Below, one piece after another: positions 59,582 through 64,000 of a stretch of 64,000 nt of DNA. Under the pieces are notes generated by a model that saw only the letters and a list, made by a program, of their open reading frames with translations, did no database searches and was not told the origin of the DNA. This DNA comes from Celeribacter indicus (GTDB taxonomy: Bacteria; Pseudomonadota; Alphaproteobacteria; Rhodobacterales; Rhodobacteraceae), in contig NZ_CP004393.1 of the NCBI RefSeq assembly GCF_000819565.1, forward strand, positions 992,001 through 1,056,000, written 5' to 3'. Numbering within the stretch: position 1 is the first letter of the stretch; the number at the start of each line of letters is the position of its first letter. Position numbers and translations under genes: made by a program.

Positions 59582-61232
59582 CCCGGTTTGGTTGAGAGAG
59601 TGGACGAGACGACATCCTTTGGATGATTTCGCCCTTTGGATCGGCCACGACTTCTGGCCGCCCCTGGGCGTTCATTCTGTCGGCGGCATCTGCAACTTGC
59701 TCGCGATTATGGGTCGGCCCCGCGTAGCATCTGGATCTGCGGCCAGATGGCGGCCCAGTAGGGCGCGGCCGTTGCGGCAAGTATCAAGGTCATGCGCCGG
59801 GCTGAGATGATGAGACGAGCGCCGGCGCGCAGCACGCGTTCCCGCAGGCGGCGCAGGCTCCAAGGGGCTTTCGTGGCGCGCGCCATGGCCCGGCGCGCCA
59901 CGTGCATGATCTGGTAGGCGAGCATGGCGACGAGCAACCGGACTTCGTTGCAGGCGAAGGCATCGATGGGGGGCGTGACCGATTTCGGCTTCTTGCCGCG
60001 CAGATGGGTCTTGGCGCGATTGGTGGAGGACAGCGCTGGAGACAGCACGTCCATCAGCTCGCCCATGTGGCCTTCTGCTTTGCCGCGCTGGCGATAATGG
60101 TCCAGCAGGGCCTGCCCCTTCATCTGGAAGCGCGAGATCGAGGTGACGAGGAAGAAGCGGTCGAGCAGCAGATCGCCCTCGCGCTCCTTGACCACCAGCA
60201 CCACACGGCGGGGCTCGTCCCAGCCCTGCGCCTGGTATTCCAGCTCATGCGTCCAAAGCCGCGGTTCCGTCGGCCGTCGTCCCGGCGGTCGCTTCATGTG
60301 CGGCGCCGCGAGCCTGTCGAGGGCTGCGTTCGCCCGCAGGCGGGCGACGTGGTGGATGCCGCGCCCCTCCAGGCCCGACAGGAGCGCGCCAGAGGGGAAG
60401 CCTGCATCGATGCGCACGGTCGTGATCTTGCACAGGCTGGCCTCGGCCCGATCGACGACGTCGAGAATGACGTCCAGCGCACCGTCGGCAGTGCCGACAT
60501 TGCCGGGGCGTAAACGCGCGTCGAGCATGTCGCCGGTCTCGGCGATGGAGGTGACCAGCGGGTGATAGACCCGGGTCCGGTAGTGCCCGTTCCACTCGGC
60601 CTTCGGTTGATGGCCATGCACCTCGATGGGCAGACTGTCGACGTCCAGCGTCATGCGAGTGCGCCGCTGCCCGCCATTCTCGGCGCGCAGGTTCCGACCG
60701 GCGAGTTCGAGGGCAGCCTCCCGCAGAACCTTCAGGTTGCCTGGCTCCGCCAGCATCGCTGTGCAACGCGAAAGCGTGGGCTGAGAGGCCAGCCCAGGGT
60801 GCCCAGTCAGCGGCGTCAGCCCGGCCGACGAGGCGGCCGCCACACGCATCGCTGGATCATGCCGCAGGGCATCCGCATCGTCGTGGTCCTGCCAACCCTG
60901 AGCAACCAGGAGCACCATGGTCCGCAAGAGCGACGGCAGGTCATGCACGACATCGGCTTGGCGGCGGCTGTCCTTCATCCGCGCCGCCATCCAGCCGATA
61001 ATCCCGGTCGCGTCGAGAGCTTCTCGCAGCAGTACTGCGCCAGGATCGCCCGTCAGGCGCTCGGCGCGAGTTTCGATCGAAAGAGAGCGGTTGAATCCGG
61101 CCGTGACCGGCCGTAGCGTTTCACCCATGCGTGCGTCCGAAGCTGCTGGCGGATTTTGGTGTAGCAACTTGATTCTACGGCGCTTTCAGGCGCACGCAAC
61201 CTGCCCCCATCGATTTGGATGAATAAACCGGG
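59582..61232 (-). mobile_element. IS1380-family insertion sequence
   Basis: 1651 bp. The ends CCCGGTTT (59582-59589) and AAACCGGG (61225-61232) form an inverted repeat, and the size is typical of IS1380. The bases outside (GCAT and TTCA) do not match as a target duplication. One transposase is encoded on the minus strand. Confidence 0.8.
59707..61167 (-). CDS. IS1380-family transposase
   Basis: Up to 486 residues; the start is TTG 61167 (MLHQNPPAASDARMG) or ATG 61128. DDE domain: TLDVDSLPIEVHGHQPKAEW (D), VRIDAGFPSGALLSGLEGRG (D) and HYRQRGKAEGHMGELMDVLS (E). The reading frame is complete, so the element may be active. Confidence 0.92.
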   Translation of the reverse strand: MLHQNPPAASDARMGETLRPVTAGFNRSLSIETRAERLTGDPGAVLLREALDATGIIGWMAARMKDSRRQADVVHDLPSLLRTMVLLVAQGWQDHDDADALRHDPAMRVAAASSAGLTPLTGHPGLASQPTLSRCTAMLAEPGNLKVLREAALELAGRNLRAENGGQRRTRMTLDVDSLPIEVHGHQPKAEWNGHYRTRVYHPLVTSIAETGDMLDARLRPGNVGTADGALDVILDVVDRAEASLCKITTVRIDAGFPSGALLSGLEGRGIHHVARLRANAALDRLAAPHMKRPPGRRPTEPRLWTHELEYQAQGWDEPRRVVLVVKEREGDLLLDRFFLVTSISRFQMKGQALLDHYRQRGKAEGHMGELMDVLSPALSSTNRAKTHLRGKKPKSVTPPIDAFACNEVRLLVAMLAYQIMHVARRAMARATKAPWSLRRLRERVLRAGARLIISARRMTLILAATAAPYWAAIWPQIQMLRGADP

Positions 61233-61349
61233 TTCACTCGACCCCAACTCGGATTGCTCCGGTGTGAAGCACTGAAGAACCACCAGCTCCTTCGCCAGAG
61301 CGGCAATGAATTGGCGGTCCTTCTGAGCTGCTCCGTTGCCTTTATCCAT
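61233..61349 (-). pseudogene. IclR-family regulator N-terminal fragment
   Basis: From ATG 61349: KDRQFIAALAKELVVLQCFT then PEQSELGSSE, the usual start of IclR regulators before the HTH. The homology ends exactly at the IS1380 right end. The rest of the gene is missing; on the other side of the IS lies a TRAP transporter fragment, a common iclR neighbour. Confidence 0.75.
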
Positions 61350-61729
61350 GCTCTCTCCATCGACTCAGAGGCTTGTTCCACAAGCGGTTCCGATCCCGCG
61401 GAGCTTAGCCGCACGGGGGACGCGCGGGTCAAACCCTGCTCCTCCTGTCCTCGCAGGCCGCAGACCGCGCCCGCCCCTGCGCGGTAGAGGGGGGTATATG
61501 CCCCGGCATCAGGAGGCCATGCGCACGGGCGCAATCGCGTGGCATGCGCGTGAGGCTGGTTCGATGGCCGACGCCCGCACATGGCCCGGACCCCGCCCGG
61601 AGGGTCGAGACCCCTCACAGTCTCGGCGGCGTCCGCCCCTGCTGCGGGTCTTTCCCCGGCTCAATCCGGGGGACTGTCACAAAACCTTCGCGGCCACGTC
61701 GTAATGCACGGGCGGGAAAGGGGGCTGAC
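61350..61729. other. Intergenic region before the ABC ATPase operon
   Basis: 380 bp, GC-rich, no supported gene. CTGTCACAAAA near 61674 resembles one half of a Pho box, but the second half is poor. It may hold the operon promoter. Confidence 0.35.
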
Positions 61730-62833
61730 ATGGCAGCGATCGAGATGGAGGGGGTGTCACGGGCCTTCGGTGCAACGCCGGCGGTCGACAGGATGTCCCT
61801 GGCCGTGCCCTCGGGCACGTTTCTGGCGTTGCTGGGACCCTCGGGGTGCGGCAAGACCACCTTGTTGCGGCTGATCGCGGGGCTGGAGCGGCCCGACGCG
61901 GGATGGATCGCCCTTGGCGAGCGTGTGGTCGCCGGCCGCGGGCGGTTCGTCCCGCCCGAGGCGCGGGGGCTCGGGATGGTCTTCCAGTCCTATGCGCTCT
62001 GGCCGCATATGACCATCGCGGGCAATATCCGCTTCGGCCTGAGGGCGAAAAGGATGTCGCGCGCCGAGGAACAGGCGCGCATCGGCGAGGCGCTGGAAAT
62101 GGTCGGCCTCACCGGAATGCAGGACCGGCGCCCACATGAGCTGTCGGGCGGGCAGCGGCAGAGGGTGGCGCTGGCCCGCAGCCTCGCGGTGCGGCCGGGC
62201 CTGATCCTGCTCGACGAGCCGCTGGCCAATCTCGACGCCCATCTGCGCGAGACGATGCTGGCCGAGTTCCGCCGCATTCACGCCGCCTCGCGCACCACCT
62301 TCGTCTTCGTCACCCACGATCAGGACGAGGCGATGGCGGTCGCCGGGCTGGTCGGGGTGATGAACCGGGGACGCCTGGAACAACTGGCCAGCCCCTCCGA
62401 TCTCTATCGCCGCCCCGCCACGCCGATGGTCGCCCGCTTCGTCGGGCATGGCCGGACGCTGCCGGTGCATGTGACCGGACGGGAGAACGGGCTGTGCCGG
62501 TTTTCGGTGCAGGGGCGGAGCGTCGTTTCGCCCGGCGATGCGCCGCCCGGTCCGGGCTGGTTGTGCCTGCGTGCCGGCGATCTTGCGGCGGCGCCGGGAG
62601 GCGGGCTGCGGGCACGGGTCCTGGATCATCGCTTCCAGGGCGGGAGCTATCGGGTCACCGCCTCCCTCGAAGGGGTGGAGGAGGGCGGCGTGGTCGAGGT
62701 CATGCTGCCGCGCGCCCCCGCCTCGGGCGAGAGGATCGAGCTGTCGCTACGCGGAGGCTGGGTTCTTTCGCGCGAGGCACCGAGGGGCGAGACGGCGTTT
62801 CAGGACCGGCTGCTGGCGGGCGCGACGGCATGA
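61730..62833 (+). CDS. ABC transporter ATPase (PotA/UgpC/FbpC type)
   Basis: 367 residues. Walker [18 protein letters not shown]-loop [12 protein letters not shown], signature [15 protein letters not shown], Walker [12 protein letters not shown], then a C-terminal TOBE-like regulatory domain (about residues 245-360). ATG 61730 is chosen at the start of [13 protein letters not shown]. It lacks an adjacent permease in the window, unlike normal operons, and is followed by a metallo-hydrolase overlapping by 4 bp. The import substrate is unknown; phosphonate or phosphodiester is a guess from the neighbours. Confidence 0.9.
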   Translation: MAAIEMEGVSRAFGATPAVDRMSLAVPSGTFLALLGPSGCGKTTLLRLIAGLERPDAGWIALGERVVAGRGRFVPPEARGLGMVFQSYALWPHMTIAGNIRFGLRAKRMSRAEEQARIGEALEMVGLTGMQDRRPHELSGGQRQRVALARSLAVRPGLILLDEPLANLDAHLRETMLAEFRRIHAASRTTFVFVTHDQDEAMAVAGLVGVMNRGRLEQLASPSDLYRRPATPMVARFVGHGRTLPVHVTGRENGLCRFSVQGRSVVSPGDAPPGPGWLCLRAGDLAAAPGGGLRARVLDHRFQGGSYRVTASLEGVEEGGVVEVMLPRAPASGERIELSLRGGWVLSREAPRGETAFQDRLLAGATA

Positions 62834-63897
62834 GGCTCACGGCGCTTTCGGGGCTGGGCACCAAGGGGCCGGCCTGTTTCCTGCTGGAGATCGCGGGGCG
62901 CCGGCTGATGCTGGACCTCGGGAAGGGACCGGACGGGGACACCCTGCCGGACCTGACCGGGGTGGGGCCGGTCGATGCCATCCTGTTCTCGCATGGCCAT
63001 GCCGATCATACCGGGGGGCTGCCTCTCGCGGTGCGGCTGGGCGATCCGCCGCTCTTCGCTCCCGAACCCGCCATCGCCCTGTCCCGCGATCCGGCGATGA
63101 AGACGGCGCGCCCGCTCGCGGCTTTCGCCCAATTCGGCCTTCCCTTCGACTGCGGTCCCGCGGGCCATGCGCCGGGGGCCTGCTGGATGCGGATCGGCGG
63201 TGACGGCGGGATGGTCTATACCGGCGATGTGTCGGCGGAAAGCACGCTCTACCGCGGCACCCTGCCGCCGCCGGCGCGGGTGATGGTCTTCGATGCGTCC
63301 TATGGCGCGGCGGACGAGCCGCTGGCCGATCAGGTGGCGGATCTTTTGACACTCGCGGAGAGGCCGCTGCTGCTGCCCGCCCCGGCGGGTGGGCGGGGGC
63401 TGGAAATGGCACTCGCCTTCCGGGCGGCGGGGCACCGGGTCTCGATCTGCGCGGCGCATCGGGCGGTGGCCGGGGCGATGGCGGACCGGCCGGACTGGCT
63501 CGTGCCGGGCGGTGCCGGGGCGCTGGGGCGGCTTCTGGCCGAGGCCGGGACGCTGACGCCCGACGGGCCCGTCTCCGGTGTCATGGTCGCCGCCGGGCCC
63601 AATGCGGAACGCGATACCGCCGCGGCACTGGCCCGGCGCATGATTGCGGAGGGCAGCGGGCGCGTGGTCTTCACCGGCCATCTGGCGCGGGGCACCCCGG
63701 CCCCCGGTTGGGTCGCCGCCGGGAGCGCCCTGTTCCGCCGCTGGAACGTGCATCCGACGCTGAGCGGGCTCCGCGATCTGTTCGGCGCCGTGCGTCCGGC
63801 CCAGGCGATGCCGGCCTTCTGCGCCCCCGAGGCATCGGCGGGCCTGGCTGCTGCGCTGGGCCGTCCGCTCGTCACGACGCCCGAGGTGGTGTGGTGA
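62830..63897 (+). CDS. Metallo-beta-lactamase-fold hydrolase
   Basis: 355 residues. The metal-binding motif HGHADHTGG is at about residues 54-62, with DLGKGPD before it and TGDVSAESTLYRG later. The C-terminal half (ASYGAADEPLADQVADLL, VVFTGHLARGTPA) resembles beta-CASP-type MBL enzymes acting on phosphodiesters. The ATG overlaps the ATPase stop. The natural substrate is unknown. Confidence 0.85.
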   Translation: MRLTALSGLGTKGPACFLLEIAGRRLMLDLGKGPDGDTLPDLTGVGPVDAILFSHGHADHTGGLPLAVRLGDPPLFAPEPAIALSRDPAMKTARPLAAFAQFGLPFDCGPAGHAPGACWMRIGGDGGMVYTGDVSAESTLYRGTLPPPARVMVFDASYGAADEPLADQVADLLTLAERPLLLPAPAGGRGLEMALAFRAAGHRVSICAAHRAVAGAMADRPDWLVPGGAGALGRLLAEAGTLTPDGPVSGVMVAAGPNAERDTAAALARRMIAEGSGRVVFTGHLARGTPAPGWVAAGSALFRRWNVHPTLSGLRDLFGAVRPAQAMPAFCAPEASAGLAAALGRPLVTTPEVVW

Positions 63898-64000
63898 TCC
63901 CGCTCCTGTCCCATCCCTTTCTCTTCCTGCGCCACGGGCAGACGGCGGCGAATGCGGCGAACCGGATCGGCGGGACGACCGACGACCCGCTGGACCGGAC
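63894..64000 (+). CDS. Histidine phosphatase family protein (partial, cut by window end)
   Basis: Starts GTG 63894 (overlapping the previous stop) and reads IPLLSHPFLFLRHGQTAANA; RHGQT is the catalytic phosphohistidine motif of the phosphoglycerate mutase-like fold. Only 35 residues are visible. With the MBL hydrolase it suggests a phosphate ester pathway. Confidence 0.85.
   Translation, partial: MIPLLSHPFLFLRHGQTAANAANRIGGTTDDPLDR

Noticed and set aside
61674..61705. Pho box before the ABC ATPase
   Set aside because: Only the first CTGTCACAAAA repeat fits; the second half does not, so no site is called.
1..64000. tRNA, rRNA or CRISPR features
   Set aside because: No cloverleaf-like tRNA sequence, rRNA stretch or regularly spaced repeat array was seen by eye; short or diverged tRNAs could have been missed without a covariance search.

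Overview
The window looks like an accessory or plasmid-like region from a GC-rich alphaproteobacterium, most likely a Rhodobacterales member such as a Paracoccus relative. The grounds are the overall composition, the protein families (pseudoazurin, RepA of the PF10134 type, DUF2274/DUF2285 conjugation genes, a cydDCABX operon) and heavy IS content. It is a mosaic. Several neighbours are joined at IS ends without target duplications, and broken genes sit at the joints. No rRNA, tRNA or CRISPR array was seen.

Region 1 (1-31 kb) looks like an integrative/conjugative element or plasmid backbone carrying metal-related cargo. It opens with the end of trbI, a DUF2274 gene and a LysR gene. The cargo follows, mostly on the minus strand: an L,D-transpeptidase with a CAP-domain lipoprotein; SCO/PCuAC/SCO copper chaperones; a zntA-like Zn/Cd/Pb ATPase operon that also carries an isoprenylcysteine methyltransferase family protein, lspA, dsbB and dsbA; a zinc-finger protein; a CDF exporter; cydDCABX (cytochrome bd, including the tiny cydX); mntH; and a second L,D-transpeptidase with an M23 peptidase. 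Six MerR-type operator/promoters with the same architecture (TTGAAC-like -35, exactly 19 bp, weak -10) precede these units. They appear to join metal efflux with disulfide, lipoprotein and peptidoglycan enzymes in one regulon. No MerR gene lies in the window. An IS-rich stretch follows (IS256 remnant, PIN and groEL fragments, IS3, a P-loop gene split by IS256). Then come a DNA methyltransferase, a frameshifted DUF6499/DUF2285 gene, an AlpA-like protein and RepA.

Region 2 (31-39 kb) holds an IS110 fragment and an IS3 element. Next is a cobalamin-riboswitch-controlled btuFCD-type ABC operon that continues into pseudoazurin and a truncated methyltransferase, and then an intact IS630. Region 3 (39-44 kb) is an NMT1/THI5-type ABC transporter with a 5-formyl-THF cyclo-ligase paralogue, divergent from an RpiR regulator over a strong palindromic operator. 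A thiamine-precursor or one-carbon salvage role is inferred.

Region 4 (44.7-59 kb) is a catabolic cluster: an MFS transporter, an oligopeptide-type ABC importer, an AbrB-family membrane protein, a MmgE/PrpD enzyme, a Rieske ferredoxin, a LysR regulator, a Rieske oxygenase, a ferredoxin reductase, an SDR lacking its catalytic tyrosine and an unrecognised 136-residue protein. Region 5 (59-64 kb) has an IS1380 between TRAP-transporter and iclR remnants, then the start of an operon with an ABC ATPase, a metallo-beta-lactamase-fold hydrolase and a histidine phosphatase cut by the window end.
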